A stretch of 51,287 bases of DNA from Corynebacterium mendelii. GTDB lineage: Bacteria > Actinomycetota > Actinomycetes > Mycobacteriales > Mycobacteriaceae. Below the pieces are notes generated by a model, which saw only the letters and a list, made by a program, of their open reading frames with translations, was not told the origin of the DNA and searched no databases. Each line of letters opens with the position of its first letter. Within the stretch, counting starts at the first letter, position 1. Below are positions 18,534 through 27,712 of this stretch, one piece after another. The stretch is from assembly GCF_017307055.1 (NCBI RefSeq), contig NZ_JAFLEQ010000015.1:102202-153488 (forward strand). Reading direction: 5' to 3'. The translations under genes and the position numbers were made by a program.

Positions 18534-19310
18534 GTGTCGCACCGCTTTTCCTCCGTCATGGTTCCCACCGCTGTGTTGTTGACGGCTGCCACTGCTCCCG
18601 TCACTCTCACCGGGTGCTCACCGGCCAATGATGCTCCGGCAGAAACAGAAACCGTCTATGTGACTGCTTCCTCCGCTGCCAGCCCTGATGATTCACCGGC
18701 AGTGTCCGGTGAACCGGAGAAACCAACGGCATCCCCTTCAGTTGTGACAGTCACCGAAACAGCTGCTGAGACCTCCACCATGGTCATCACCACCGAAGAA
18801 CAACTGACACCACCCACCCCTGCTGCCAATGGTGATCCGGATGCCATACCCCCGTATCCCGGTGCCGGTGGGCCTGCCCCCGACCATGCACGGCAACCCA
18901 ACAACTTCAACGGCACCATCGACGATCCGTCAGTGAAGTACGCGGCAGTGAGAAACAACAGCGGATCGGTCTACTGCGGGATGCTCCCGGATGAGGCCTA
19001 CGAGAAGCTCAATTGCATGCTGCCGGGGCTGCAGGCCAGCGGAAAATACGGGCACATCACCGAACCCTACGAAGAGAACCTGCACCAGGTGACTTTTCAG
19101 CCAGACGGCACCGCAGAGCTGTGGCCGACAAGTGGCGGACCGCTATCCACCGCCAATATCACCGCCCAGGACGCCGAACCCCTGGATGACGGTGATGCTG
19201 TCGTCTTCGGCGGCACTGTGTGTACCGGCCATGATGGTGGACTGACCTGTTGGGTCATAGGTTCCGGACACGGGGTGGATCTGGCCGACAACTATGTCCG
19301 TATGTTCTGA
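18534..19310 (+). CDS. Small secreted lipoprotein, tandem paralogue 2
   Basis: A 258-residue predicted lipoprotein starting at GTG 18534 with GGAGAGG a few bases upstream. The lipobox is LTGC (Cys28). As in the previous gene, a Thr/Ser/Val/Pro-rich spacer (ETVYVTASS, VVTVTE) leads to GDPDAIPP and a four-Cys C-terminal domain ending GGLTCWVIGSGHGVDLADNY. Similarity to the neighbour is concentrated in the signal peptide, the spacer style and the last 45 residues; the middle has diverged. This suggests an old tandem duplication. Function is unknown; location on the outer face of the cell membrane is inferred. Confidence 0.78.
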   Translation: MSHRFSSVMVPTAVLLTAATAPVTLTGCSPANDAPAETETVYVTASSAASPDDSPAVSGEPEKPTASPSVVTVTETAAETSTMVITTEEQLTPPTPAANGDPDAIPPYPGAGGPAPDHARQPNNFNGTIDDPSVKYAAVRNNSGSVYCGMLPDEAYEKLNCMLPGLQASGKYGHITEPYEENLHQVTFQPDGTAELWPTSGGPLSTANITAQDAEPLDDGDAVVFGGTVCTGHDGGLTCWVIGSGHGVDLADNYVRMF

Positions 19311-19529
19311 TCCCGCCCGAGGTTTTTTTGGTGAAAAAGTCTCCGTCGATGGTTCAGACGACCGCCGATGCTGTTTTCTCCTCATGCACGACACGTCGAC
19401 GCAGAATACACATTTTTTGCACCTTATCCCGATCTCCCGGGGCACTCGATGTCGTCCTGCGAAATCGTGCGTGAGCAGATGTCGTGGAATTGCCGTGGAA
19501 TGGGTTTTTCCGAGGGTTTGGTGGGCAAG

Positions 19530-19565
19530 AAAAAACACCGCCTAACCTGAAAGGTTAGGCGGTGT
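19530..19565 (-). terminator. Strong terminator after the tRNA-Glu gene
   Basis: A perfect 14-bp stem (19535-19548 with 19552-19565) has a three-base loop and, read on the minus strand, ends in TTTTTT. It ends the tRNA-Gln/tRNA-Glu transcript. Confidence 0.9.
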
Positions 19566-19573
19566 CTGATGTG

Positions 19574-19646
19574 TACCCCGTACGGGATTTGAACCCGTGT
19601 TACCGGCGTGAGAGGCCGACGTCCTAGGCCGCTAGACGAACGGGGC
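19574..19646 (-). tRNA. tRNA-Glu (anticodon CUC)
   Basis: A 73-base cloverleaf on the minus strand. The acceptor arms GCCCCGT and ACGGGGT pair fully, the discriminator is A, the T arm contains GGTTCGAATCC and the anticodon loop is CTCTCAC, giving CTC for GAG codons. CCA is not encoded. It lies 44 bases downstream of tRNA-Gln on the same transcript and near gltX. Confidence 0.97.
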
Positions 19647-19690
19647 GCGGCGCATAAAACATTGTGTTATTCACTTTATTTTTCGCGCTG

Positions 19691-19762
19691 CTGGCCTACC
19701 TGGACTCGAACCAAGAACGACGGTACCAGAAACCGCTGTGTTGCCAATTACACCATAGGCCA
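19691..19762 (-). tRNA. tRNA-Gln (anticodon CUG)
   Basis: A 72-base cloverleaf on the minus strand. TGGCCTA pairs with TAGGCCA, the discriminator is G, the T arm has GGTTCGAGTCC and the anticodon loop TTCTGGT gives CTG for CAG codons. CCA is not encoded. In organisms that use GatCAB, GluRS also charges this tRNA with glutamate, which makes the link with gltX meaningful. Confidence 0.97.
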
Positions 19763-19805
19763 TTTGTTTCCCTTGTGAGCTGTGCTCACCGGGCAACGGG
19801 TAGTA

Positions 19806-19835
19806 ACTATAACCGGTCTATCTTAAAACGCACAA
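19806..19835 (-). promoter_or_regulatory. Promoter of the tRNA-Gln/tRNA-Glu unit
   Basis: On the minus strand TTGTGC (-35, 19835-19830) and TATAGT (-10, 19811-19806) are 18 bases apart, with the start expected near 19799, about 37 bases before tRNA-Gln. Both boxes are close to the housekeeping sigma consensus. Confidence 0.65.
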
Positions 19836-19853
19836 ATCGACTGGTTGTGGCCG

Positions 19854-19894
19854 TTTTTCGGCCCGTGGAAGATGATCGTCCACGGGCCGAAAAA
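19854..19894 (-). terminator. Terminator of gltX
   Basis: A 16-bp inverted repeat (19854-19869 with 19879-19894) has a nine-base loop. Its outer five pairs are T:A, so a T run follows the stem on both strands. It lies 14 bases after the gltX stop and separates gltX from the tRNA promoter. Confidence 0.85.
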
Positions 19895-19908
19895 TACCCG
19901 GGTTGTGA

Positions 19909-21396
19909 TTACTGCTGGGCTTGCGACTGCCAGGGGGTGAGCGTGCGGGCGGCCTTCAGCCGGTTGATGGTGGAGTCTTTGCCGAGAAGCTCCATCGACT
20001 CAAACAGCGGCGGGGAGACCTGCCGGCCGGAAATGGCCACCCGCAGCGGGCCGTAGGCTTTGCGGGGTTTCATCTCCAGCCCGTCGATCAGAGCCGCCTG
20101 GAGGGCCTTCTCGATCGGTTCGGTAGTGAAATCGTCGACTGCTTGAAGCGCTGTGATGGCCTCATCCAGAGCCTGGACGGCATCGTCTTTGAGGTTCTTG
20201 CGGGCGGCCTTGTCGTCGAGCTGGAGGTCTTTGTCATCGATGATGAGGAACTCCAGCAGATCAAAAGCCTCCCCGAGGGTCTTGCAGCGGGTCTGCACCA
20301 GGGTGGCCGCGAAAGCGAACTTGTCGGCCGGGTAGTCGGCCGGGAAGCCCTTGTACTGCTCGCAGTAGGCGCGCAGGCGCTTTTCGAAATCTTCCGGGTC
20401 CAGCAGACGGATGTGGTCGGCGTTGATCGCCTCCAGCTTCTTCTGGTCGAAGCGGGCCGGGTTGCTCAGCACATCTTTCACATCAAAGTTGTCGACCAGT
20501 TCCTCGACGGTGAAGATGTCCTTGTCCTTCGACAGCGACCAGCCGAGCAGCGCCAGGTAGTTGAGCATGCCCTCGGGGATGATGCCGGCATCGCGGTGGT
20601 TGAACAGGTTCGATTCCGGATCCCGTTTGGACAGTTTCTTGTTTCCCTGGCCCATGACAAACGGCAGGTGGCCGAACTCAGGGGTTTTCTCGGCCACACC
20701 GATACGGATCAGGGCCTCATAAAGCGCCAGCTGCCGCGGGGTGGAGGGAAGCAGATCTTCGCCGCGCAGCACATGGGTAATACCCATCAGCGCGTCATCG
20801 ACCGGGTTGACCAGGGTGTAGAGCGGCTGGCCGTTGGAGCGGGCCACCACATAATCCGGCTGGGTTTCGGATTTGAATTCAATCTCGCCGCGCACCAGGT
20901 CGGTCCATTTCCAGGTTTTGTCCGGCATCTTCAACCGCCACACAGGTTTGCGGCCCTCAGCCTCGAAAGCGGCGATCTGTTCCTCAGTCAAGTCCCGGTC
21001 GAAGTTGTCGTAGCCCAGCTGCGGGTCACGGCCGGCCTCAATATGGCGCTGTTTGACTTCCTCGGCGGTGGAATAGGCCGGGTAAATCTCGCCGGCCTGT
21101 TTCAGTTTGGCCAGCACGTCCTGATAGATATCGCCGCGGCGGGACTGACGGTAAGGCTCATGGGGTCCACCGACATTAACCCCCTCATCCCAGGCCATAC
21201 CCAGCCAGTCGAGTGAATCGATGATCGCCTGGTAGGACTCTTCCGAGTCGCGGGCGGCATCGGTGTCTTCGATGCGGAAAATCAGTTTGCCGCCGGTATG
21301 GCGGGCGTACGCCCAGTTGAACAGGGCTGTGCGGACCATACCCACATGCGGGGTACCGGTCGGGGACGGACAGAAACGGACGCGAATATCAGACAT
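19909..21396 (-). CDS. gltX: Glutamyl-tRNA synthetase
   Basis: A 495-residue class I synthetase that charges tRNA-Glu in the cytoplasm and, where GatCAB is used, also tRNA-Gln. The N-terminus SPTGTPHVG (residues 11-19) is the HIGH-type signature and KKLSKRD near residue 253 is the KMSKS loop. The frame is open for 115 codons upstream of the ATG at 21396, but similarity to the family begins at [12 protein letters not shown], so the ATG is the start. Length is normal for the family. Adjacent tRNA-Glu and tRNA-Gln genes are the substrates. The terminator at 19854-19894 ends the transcript. Confidence 0.97.
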   Translation of the reverse strand: MSDIRVRFCPSPTGTPHVGMVRTALFNWAYARHTGGKLIFRIEDTDAARDSEESYQAIIDSLDWLGMAWDEGVNVGGPHEPYRQSRRGDIYQDVLAKLKQAGEIYPAYSTAEEVKQRHIEAGRDPQLGYDNFDRDLTEEQIAAFEAEGRKPVWRLKMPDKTWKWTDLVRGEIEFKSETQPDYVVARSNGQPLYTLVNPVDDALMGITHVLRGEDLLPSTPRQLALYEALIRIGVAEKTPEFGHLPFVMGQGNKKLSKRDPESNLFNHRDAGIIPEGMLNYLALLGWSLSKDKDIFTVEELVDNFDVKDVLSNPARFDQKKLEAINADHIRLLDPEDFEKRLRAYCEQYKGFPADYPADKFAFAATLVQTRCKTLGEAFDLLEFLIIDDKDLQLDDKAARKNLKDDAVQALDEAITALQAVDDFTTEPIEKALQAALIDGLEMKPRKAYGPLRVAISGRQVSPPLFESMELLGKDSTINRLKAARTLTPWQSQAQQ

Positions 21397-21639
21397 GGTT
21401 GCCCATGGTAGTCCACCCGCCAACCCGCAGCCCCGCCACTGTGCCGACCCGGCCGGTGCACACGCAGGTTTCACCGGCCACCGCCAGTGTGGGTCGTGGT
21501 GCACCCGGAGGGGGTTGACACCGACAGTGGTGTGACCGTCGGCACTGCCGGTGGCCGGTGCCGGTGTCCGAACCAGCCAATCAACCTGCGCCACAAGCGG
21601 TGGAAAGGGCTTCCGGGGACATGTGGTGCCACAGTCGAC

Positions 21640-21655
21640 TAATATCTGTGCAGTT
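21640..21655 (+). promoter_or_regulatory. -10 region of the isochorismate synthase gene, nearly leaderless
   Basis: TAATAT at 21640-21645 lies ten bases before the ATG at 21656, so the mRNA would carry only a few untranslated bases. No Shine-Dalgarno sequence is present in front of the ATG. Confidence 0.5.
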
Positions 21656-22816
21656 ATGCATATCAACCGGCCGTCGTCAGCCCCCGATTTCCTGCTCAGC
21701 CGCACCACCGGCAGTGTGCGCACCCAGGGAACACTCGGCACCTACCACGATGCCTGGGATGCCGTCGATGATCTGGTCGCCGGAAAAATCGACATGGTTG
21801 TCGGGGCCATCCCGTTTGATACCACCGCTCCTGCGGCACTGACCGTCCCGGAGAAAATCATCCGGGACGACGGGCCGCTGGAACCGCACTCCCACTACCG
21901 CTTCGGGCCGGGCAGTGTGCTGCACGCCACCACCGGCCAGGTGCATCCGGATGCGGAAGAACACATCCGCCGGGTGCAGGCTGCGGTGGCGACAATCAGG
22001 AAAACACCGCTGGACAAAGTGGTGCTGGCCCGGGCCATCGACATTGCCTTCGATCCCCCGGTTGATCCGCTGCTGGTGGCGGCACGACTGATCACCCTGT
22101 CGGAAAACCTCGACGGCTTCGCCGCTGACCTGTCGCCGGCCGGCGAGCAGTTTAACGGCCATATGCTGGTCGGCTCCTCGCCGGAGGTGCTGATAAAAAA
22201 GCAGGGATCCACCGTGACCGCTTTCCCCCTGGCCGGTTCCCTTCCCAGGCTGGCGAACAGGGATCAGGATCAGGCGCAGGGGGCGCGGCTTTTCTCCTCC
22301 GCCAAAGACCTGGATGAACACCGCTTCGTGGTGGAGTCCCTCAGGAAATCCCTGCAACCGGTGTGCACTGATCTTTCAATCCCACCGCGGCCCACCATTA
22401 CCCGCACCGCGGAAATGTGGCATCTGGCCACCCCGGTGAAAGCAACAGTGGCGGATCCGTCGATCACCGCCCTGGAACTGGCGCTGAAAGTCCATCCCAC
22501 CCCGGCGATCTGCGGCACACCAACCCATCTGGCCAAGGAACTGATCACCACCGTGGAGGTCCCCCGCAATTTCTACGCCGGGGCTGTCGGCTGGTCGGAT
22601 AAACACGGCGACGGTGAATTCATGGTGGCCATCCGCTGCGCGGAAGTCTCCGGTGATGGCCGGGCAGCCCGGGCGTGGGCCGGGGGCGGAATTACCGCCG
22701 GTTCCGATCCGGAAGCAGAACTTGCGGAAACCACCGACAAGCTGCTGACGATCCTGCGGGCGTTGGGGCTGGACAAACAGGCAACCGGACACAGCGGCAC
22801 CAACTGGGACACCTGA
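21656..22816 (+). CDS. menF: Isochorismate synthase (MenF/EntC/DhbC family)
   Basis: A 386-residue chorismate-binding enzyme that converts chorismate to isochorismate, the entry step to menaquinone or to catechol and salicylate siderophores. Visible family motifs are [10 protein letters not shown] with the probable general-base Lys121, [31 protein letters not shown] and FYAGAVGW followed by GEFMVAIRC. Length fits the EntC group. It is divergent from gltX, sharing a 259-base spacer. No other men or siderophore biosynthesis gene is nearby, so the pathway is inferred; menaquinone is the simplest because actinobacteria rely on it. Confidence 0.88.
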   Translation: MHINRPSSAPDFLLSRTTGSVRTQGTLGTYHDAWDAVDDLVAGKIDMVVGAIPFDTTAPAALTVPEKIIRDDGPLEPHSHYRFGPGSVLHATTGQVHPDAEEHIRRVQAAVATIRKTPLDKVVLARAIDIAFDPPVDPLLVAARLITLSENLDGFAADLSPAGEQFNGHMLVGSSPEVLIKKQGSTVTAFPLAGSLPRLANRDQDQAQGARLFSSAKDLDEHRFVVESLRKSLQPVCTDLSIPPRPTITRTAEMWHLATPVKATVADPSITALELALKVHPTPAICGTPTHLAKELITTVEVPRNFYAGAVGWSDKHGDGEFMVAIRCAEVSGDGRAARAWAGGGITAGSDPEAELAETTDKLLTILRALGLDKQATGHSGTNWDT

Positions 22817-22958
22817 AACACCTGGGCCAACCAAGGCGACTGGGCCAACCGTCTTCTGCCCTGCTTCTCTGCGGAGATTCTCCGGTGTGTTTTTGGTGTA
22901 ATAAGGCGGATTGCGCCGGAGCCGGCACTTTGGCTGGACCGGGGCGCGAAAGCAGACG

Positions 22959-23642
22959 CTATTTTCCGTCCGCGGGTTTGCGCAGTATCCGGATTACCGT
23001 ATCGCCCGGGACATAGGTGTCGCCGGTGTCGGGATGGCGGTGGCGGTGGGCATGGCTGTGGTGGTTCGCGGCAACAGTGAAACCGGCAACCTGTTGCCAG
23101 CCGCGGGCAGAAAGCTCTGTGTCCGCGGTAACCGGGTCGATGAGATCGTCGGGGCTGATGCCGTTTCGCTCCAGCTGCCGGGAAGGGTTGTCATGGTGGG
23201 CGATAATCAACGCCCCGCCCGGGCCCACCAGCCGGTCGAGGACTTCAAGATCACCGCGGCTTTTGATCAACGGGACGAAAAAAGAGGTGACCACAGCACA
23301 ATCTGCCACGGTGGCGGCAATGGTGTCGATTCCGGCCACCACAGTGGTCAGAAAAACCCCGGCGGCAGCAGCTGACTGCTCGGTGCGGGCAATCGCCGTG
23401 GCAACCGGATCACAGGCGGTGACGGCAAAACCCAGCTGCGCCATAAAAACCGCATCCGCCCCTTCCCCACAGCCGATATCCAGGGCGCGGGGTACCGGTG
23501 AGGTACCGGCCACCGTCTGTTGTGTCCAGCCGACTGCCCGCAGGGCTTTGTCCAGGCCGGCATTGGGATAGCCGGACCACACCCGTTCCGGCCCTGTGTA
23601 CAGGTTGTCGTCGTGGTCGCCGGTGGGCTGCTGCATGTTCAT
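22959..23642 (-). CDS. SAM-dependent methyltransferase, class I
   Basis: A 227-residue protein with the Rossmann-type SAM motif LDIGCGEGADAVFMAQLG near residue 57, an acidic residue after it (TACDP) and a later GGALIIAHHDN strand. The ATG at 23642 (MNMQQP) has GGGAAG seven bases upstream; the frame is open further but without a better start. The early pattern resembles TehB/UbiE-like small methyltransferases acting on small molecules. A His-rich stretch (HHSHAHRHRH) close to the C-terminus might bind metal. It converges with the isochorismate synthase gene, which hints at but does not prove a quinone-related role. Substrate unknown. Confidence 0.8.
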   Translation of the reverse strand: MNMQQPTGDHDDNLYTGPERVWSGYPNAGLDKALRAVGWTQQTVAGTSPVPRALDIGCGEGADAVFMAQLGFAVTACDPVATAIARTEQSAAAAGVFLTTVVAGIDTIAATVADCAVVTSFFVPLIKSRGDLEVLDRLVGPGGALIIAHHDNPSRQLERNGISPDDLIDPVTADTELSARGWQQVAGFTVAANHHSHAHRHRHPDTGDTYVPGDTVIRILRKPADGK

Positions 23643-23794
23643 GGTGCTTCCCACGCTAGCAAGGTCTTCCCGCACGAAAAAGGGTCTCACTTGTTTCCCG
23701 ACAGTCGACTGTGCCCGGTTCTTGGTGCTGTGCACACGACTGGTCTCTGGCGGGCAGGTGGCGGGCGGTGTGTGCCGGGGGCTTTAACCAACAG

Positions 23795-23833
23795 CACCCC
23801 GGATACGGTGCCGCTGGCACCGTATCCGGGGTG
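23795..23833. terminator. Perfect 18-bp inverted repeat, terminator of the FAH-family gene
   Basis: CACCCCGGATACGGTGCC (23795-23812) pairs with its exact complement (23816-23833) around the loop GCT. No T run follows on either strand. It lies between the 3' end of the minus-strand FAH gene and the next minus-strand gene, where a terminator is expected. Confidence 0.65.
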
Positions 23834-23976
23834 TGAGAAGTGGTGGGCTGTTATCTCCCACCGGATGCCACCAACGGACCACGGTGTCATCCACGCCCGC
23901 TTTTCTGTGGAGCGCAGTTCCTGCCACTGCCACTGGTGCAGTCAAGCATGTCCATGCACCCGTGGGCTGTCAGTGA

Positions 23977-24774
23977 TCAGGCCCGGGCGACGGGGTTTTT
24001 CAGCTTGCCGATACCGGGGATGTCGATTTCGATCTCATCGCCGGGGACCATCGGTGCCGTACCCGCGGGCGAGCCGGTGCAGATCACGTCACCGGGCAGC
24101 AGAGTAAACGAGGCGGTGATGAACTCGATGATCTCGCCGGGGCTCATGATCATCTGGTTGGAATTGGAGTCCTGCTTGGTTTCGGTGACGCCTTCGTGGG
24201 TGAGATGGGCTTTGATCGGCAGGTCAGAAAAATCGAATGCGTCGATGTCGGTTTCCATCCACGGACCCAGCGGGCAGAAGGTGTCGATGCCTTTGGCACG
24301 CGCCCACTGACCGTCGGCGAACTGCAGGGCACGCGACGACACATCGTTGACGATGGTGAATCCGCGGATCACCGATTTCCAGTCTTTTCTTTTGACGTTT
24401 TTGCACGGTGTTCCGACAATCATGGCCAGCTCGCCCTCGAATTCGACATCGTGGGCGAACTCGGGGATTTTGATGGCGGCACCGGGGCCGACCACTGCTG
24501 TCGGCGGTTTGATGAACAGGGTCGGCGGCAGCTGGTCGGCTGATTTTTTGAACACCTCCGCCACATGGTCGGCGTAGTTGCGACCGATGGCCACAATCTT
24601 CGACGGCAGCACCGGGGCCAGCAGACGGACTTCATCCAGGGCGAATTCCTCGCCGGTGTAGTCGGGTTCGGCAAAGGGGTGGCCGTTGATGATTTTTGCT
24701 TTTTCGTCTCCTTCTTCTCCGTCGATGACGGCGAAACGTAATCCTGTGGGGGTGGCTATTCTCGCAAAACGCAT
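23977..24774 (-). CDS. odx: FAH-family hydrolase, probable oxaloacetate decarboxylase
   Basis: A 265-residue cytoplasmic enzyme of the fumarylacetoacetate hydrolase family. The divalent-metal ligands are visible as Glu111 and Glu113 in VEFEGELA and Asp144 in IVNDVSS; the GRNYADH motif is at 64-70 and CTGSPAGTAPM near the C-terminus. The same position relative to dnaQ-like, DUF294, leuB and gltX genes in C. glutamicum holds Cg1458, characterised as a soluble oxaloacetate decarboxylase (Odx), so oxaloacetate to pyruvate plus CO2 is the likely reaction. Acylpyruvate hydrolysis is the main alternative for this family. The gene appears leaderless. Confidence 0.85.
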   Translation of the reverse strand: MRFARIATPTGLRFAVIDGEEGDEKAKIINGHPFAEPDYTGEEFALDEVRLLAPVLPSKIVAIGRNYADHVAEVFKKSADQLPPTLFIKPPTAVVGPGAAIKIPEFAHDVEFEGELAMIVGTPCKNVKRKDWKSVIRGFTIVNDVSSRALQFADGQWARAKGIDTFCPLGPWMETDIDAFDFSDLPIKAHLTHEGVTETKQDSNSNQMIMSPGEIIEFITASFTLLPGDVICTGSPAGTAPMVPGDEIEIDIPGIGKLKNPVARA

Positions 24775-24787
24775 GAGTCAGATCGTA
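24775..24787 (-). promoter_or_regulatory. -10 region of odx, leaderless type
   Basis: On the minus strand TACGAT (24787-24782) is followed by seven bases and then the ATG at 24774, so the transcript should begin at the start codon. The spacer GTCAG... contains no ribosome site. A -35 box is not obvious. Confidence 0.55.
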
Positions 24788-25103
24788 CCGTCCTGTGGTG
24801 TGACCCCTGCCATACGGGGGAAAATGTGACCAAGGGCACCCCAACAAGCGCTGGTGGCGCCCCTGTGCGGCGCCGGAGAAAAAACAGTGGCGACTGCCCC
24901 CGCCATTGTCCGGGACCGGCACCGGTTTTTTACTGCCGCGGCATTATTTCACCGCCGTGGACCGGGCGGGAGTGGGTTTGTCATCCACGGCCTCTACCGG
25001 CGGCAGGCCCGGCGCGCCGCCGGCTTCGGCATGCACCCCACGGTGCAGCCGGGATCTGCCGGTTGTTGCAGGTGGTTGCCGGAGGATACCGCCGATCGGC
25101 AGG
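24788..25103. other. Intergenic region between odx and the dnaQ-like gene
   Basis: About 315 bases between two minus-strand genes. It should hold the terminator of the dnaQ-like gene and the upstream part of the odx promoter. I see G+C-rich short inverted repeats but no clear terminator and no credible gene; an open frame on the plus strand is rich in Arg and Pro and overlaps the dnaQ-like stop. Confidence 0.4.
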
Positions 25104-25775
25104 TCAGCCGTAGGGTTGCATGGATTTCAAGGTGCCGCCGCGGACGTTTGTGGCCAGTGCGAGATACAGCTCGGCGCAGGCGATCGCATCGGTTAAAGCA
25201 TTGTGGTTGCTGTAGGCGGGCAGGTTGTATCTGCTTCTTACTCTTGCCAGGCGCAGGTCTTCGCCTCTGGGGTAGGTGGCCATTTTTTCCATGTGGCGTC
25301 TCTCGCAGGCAAACGTGTCGACAATCGGGACGATGAGGTCGGCGCCGAAGTGTGTTTTGCAGGCCTGGCCCAAAAAGCCCTGTTCCATGGGGGCGTAGTG
25401 GGTGAGCATGGCTCTGCCTTTGAGTGCTTCCAGCACCATGGCGACAGCTTCCGCGGGGTCTGTTCCGGCGGCTACGGCGTCGTCGGTCAGTCCGTGCACG
25501 GTGGCGGAGTGCCCGACAGAGGCTGCGCCTTCGCTGCCTTTGACGATCACATGCCCGGCCCCGGACAAATCAATGCTGGTGGCGTTGACCGGTACCCAGC
25601 CGATGGACAGCAGACGGTGTGTGCCCGGTTCCAGGCCGGTGGTTTCCACGTCGACGGCCAACAGTTTCAACTGGTCGAGTGGGGTGTGCCCGTCGGGGAA
25701 AGTCGCGGTGTAGAAATCGGCGAGCGCCCCGGTGGCTTTTTTCTTCGTCCGGGAGAGTTTGTCGAGTCCGAACAT
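25104..25775 (-). CDS. DnaQ-like DEDDh 3'-5' exonuclease
   Basis: A 223-residue protein of the DNA polymerase III epsilon/exonuclease superfamily. Exo I is VDVETTG with Asp42 and Glu44; Exo II is the segment THYAPMEQGFL; Exo III is HNALTDAIACAE with His191 and Asp196, the DEDDh arrangement. It lacks a polymerase-binding tail, so it is probably a stand-alone exonuclease for DNA or RNA ends and not the replicative proofreader. It lies 68 bases downstream of the cNMP/CBS/DUF294 gene on the same strand, and this pairing is kept in C. glutamicum; DnaQ-like and DUF294 domains also occur fused in some bacteria, so a shared nucleotide-signalling role is possible. Confidence 0.88.
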   Translation of the reverse strand: MFGLDKLSRTKKKATGALADFYTATFPDGHTPLDQLKLLAVDVETTGLEPGTHRLLSIGWVPVNATSIDLSGAGHVIVKGSEGAASVGHSATVHGLTDDAVAAGTDPAEAVAMVLEALKGRAMLTHYAPMEQGFLGQACKTHFGADLIVPIVDTFACERRHMEKMATYPRGEDLRLARVRSRYNLPAYSNHNALTDAIACAELYLALATNVRGGTLKSMQPYG

Positions 25776-25843
25776 GGTGTGGCTGTGTGCCCTTTCGTGT
25801 GGTGGTCTGTGTCAGCGGCGCCGGATCGGTGCCGTAACTGTGA

Positions 25844-27700
25844 TCAGACGGCACGGACCGGGTATGTGGTGGCCAGGGCGGTTTGCATGGATTTGATGCA
25901 GCCGAAGGCATCCCGCATGGTTTCCCGGTCGATTTTTTTCAGCTTCTTCGGATCAATGTGGTAGTTCGGGGTGATGCCGTCTCTCACCTGTGCCGCCTGC
26001 TGTTGCAGGGCAATGCCGGTAAGGAAGTCGAAGGCGTCGATGAGTTCCTGTGCCCCGCGGGCCGATACTGCGCCGTGTTCGGCGGCCAGCAGCAGGCGTT
26101 GCCGGGTGCCGACTGCTTCGACTCCTGCGGCAAGTGAATAGAGTCTGGCCATCTGCACAATGGCTGCGGTGCCGCCTTTTTTCACGTCCAGGGTGTTGGC
26201 GTAGTCGCCGGAGCGGTCGACCACCAGTCCGCGGAATATTCCCAACGGTGGTTCCCGCCGGGAGGCCAGCGCCGCCAGATGGGCGTGGGTGCGTGCCGCC
26301 CGGTGCGCCATGGCCACCGCGTGGGAGTGCACGGATTCGGCCAGTGCTGTCTCGCCGTGGATGCCGCGGAAGTCGAAGAAGGTTTGGGTGTGCAGCATGG
26401 CGTCGGGTTCAGGTGCTCCGACCCAGTCGGCGAATTGGGCGATCCAGGCGTGCTCGGTCATCCGCCACACCGGGTTTTTGGCCATCATCTCTCCCGGGCA
26501 GAGCACTTGTCCGGCCGCCGCCAGGCCGTCACAGACAAGATCGGAAAGCTGCTGGAAGTAGTCGTCGTGGGCGGACTGGTTAAAGCTGTTGTCCAGTACC
26601 AGGGCGTTGTCCTGGTCGCTTGCCAGGCCGATTTCTTTCCTGCCCTGGGAGCCGATGGTGACAAAGCAGTAGGGCACCGGCGGGGGGCCGAGTTTTTCCT
26701 CTGCCAGGGTGAGCAGGCGGCGGGCCAGGCCGTCGGCGGCGACAGTGAGAAGACCGGTGACTTCCTGGGCGGAGGAGCCACGCTCAATGAAGCGCACCGC
26801 CACATCATGGGCGTTGCCGAAGATTTCCTTTAACTCTTCCGGGGTGCTGCGCCGGGCCAGGTCGGCGGTGAGATAGATGGGGTCGTTTCTCATCAGCCGC
26901 ATGATGTCGGCGGTGGAGACAATGCCTGTCAGCTTGCCTTCATCAACCACGGGCAGGTGGTGGATGCCGATGTCGGCCATGGTGAGCATGGCTTCGAAAG
27001 CGGAGTCACTGCCGGTGGCGGTGCGGGGGTTGTCGGTCATGATGGTTTTGACCGGGTTGTCGCTGCTGGTGCCTGTGGCCAGGTGTGTGCGCAGATCCCG
27101 GTCGGTGATGATGCCCATCAGCCGGCCGCTGTCGGTGATCAGCAGGCTGGAGACATTGCGCCCGTCCATGGCCCGGGCTGCCTGCCGGATGGTCACTGTT
27201 GGTTCCACGGTGACCGGGTCGGTGACCATGACCTCGGACAACTGGGTGCGCAGCATCTGTGAGGAGGAGTCGTCGCGCAGTGAGTCGGCGGCTTGTCTCA
27301 CCCGCGCGGATTGCCCGGAGTAGTAGCGTGTGATGTCCGGGTTGGCGTGGCACAGCTCCAGAAAGTCCCGCTTTCCCAGATACAAAAGCAGGCAGTCCTC
27401 GACGGCGATCATCTGGTAGTCGCTGGTGGGGTTCTCGCCCACCAGAGTGGAGTAGCCGAAGGTGCGGCCGGCTTCCCGCCGGTCGAGGAGAATGCCGTCG
27501 GCGGAGACAATGTCGACTGCCCCGGAGCGGATCACGTAGAGCCGGTGGTTTTCGGCCCCGGGAGCGACCACCATCTCCCCGCGGCGCAGGTAGGTGATCT
27601 CCATTTTGCTTGGCAGCTGCCCGACCACTTCCCGCGGCAGTTGGCGGAAGGGTTCGTGGTGACCGAGGAACTCGGCGATCTCTTCAAGCTCTACAGACAT
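25844..27700 (-). CDS. cNMP-binding/CBS-pair/DUF294 nucleotidyltransferase-like signalling protein
   Basis: A 618-residue cytoplasmic protein. Residues about 20-130 form a cyclic-nucleotide-binding-type barrel (LRRGEMVVAPGAENHRLYVIRSGAVDIV in the start half), followed by two CBS motifs (about 155-275), a DUF294 nucleotidyltransferase-like domain with GSQGRKEIGLASDQDNAL near 349-366, and a helical DUF294 C-terminal domain. The GSxGR...D.D pattern retains the catalytic-type residues of the GlnD-like fold. Family members are presumed signal-transduction proteins sensing adenine nucleotides; the target is not known. It precedes the DnaQ-like exonuclease gene and probably shares its transcript. 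The start at 27700 is supported by a leaderless-type promoter. Confidence 0.88.
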   Translation of the reverse strand: MSVELEEIAEFLGHHEPFRQLPREVVGQLPSKMEITYLRRGEMVVAPGAENHRLYVIRSGAVDIVSADGILLDRREAGRTFGYSTLVGENPTSDYQMIAVEDCLLLYLGKRDFLELCHANPDITRYYSGQSARVRQAADSLRDDSSSQMLRTQLSEVMVTDPVTVEPTVTIRQAARAMDGRNVSSLLITDSGRLMGIITDRDLRTHLATGTSSDNPVKTIMTDNPRTATGSDSAFEAMLTMADIGIHHLPVVDEGKLTGIVSTADIMRLMRNDPIYLTADLARRSTPEELKEIFGNAHDVAVRFIERGSSAQEVTGLLTVAADGLARRLLTLAEEKLGPPPVPYCFVTIGSQGRKEIGLASDQDNALVLDNSFNQSAHDDYFQQLSDLVCDGLAAAGQVLCPGEMMAKNPVWRMTEHAWIAQFADWVGAPEPDAMLHTQTFFDFRGIHGETALAESVHSHAVAMAHRAARTHAHLAALASRREPPLGIFRGLVVDRSGDYANTLDVKKGGTAAIVQMARLYSLAAGVEAVGTRQRLLLAAEHGAVSARGAQELIDAFDFLTGIALQQQAAQVRDGITPNYHIDPKKLKKIDRETMRDAFGCIKSMQTALATTYPVRAV

Positions 27701-27712
27701 GCACCAAGCCTA
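27701..27712 (-). promoter_or_regulatory. -10 region of the CBS/DUF294 gene, leaderless type
   Basis: On the minus strand TAGGCT (27712-27707) fits TANNNT and is followed by six bases and the ATG at 27700. No ribosome site is present. Confidence 0.4.

Noticed and set aside
19535..19565. CCTAACCT...AGGTTAGG as an iron-regulator (DtxR) site
   Set aside because: The half-sites resemble the DtxR box but in the opposite arrangement, and the element is a 14-bp stem with a T run directly behind a tRNA gene, so it is a terminator.
24826..25113. Plus-strand open frame between odx and the dnaQ-like gene
   Set aside because: Arg/Pro/Cys-rich, no ribosome site, overlaps the dnaQ-like stop.
25829..25854. 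Inverted repeat GTGCCGT/ACGGCAC at the end of the CBS/DUF294 gene
   Set aside because: One arm lies inside the coding sequence and the stop codon falls in the loop region; the two genes are probably cotranscribed, so a terminator here is unlikely.
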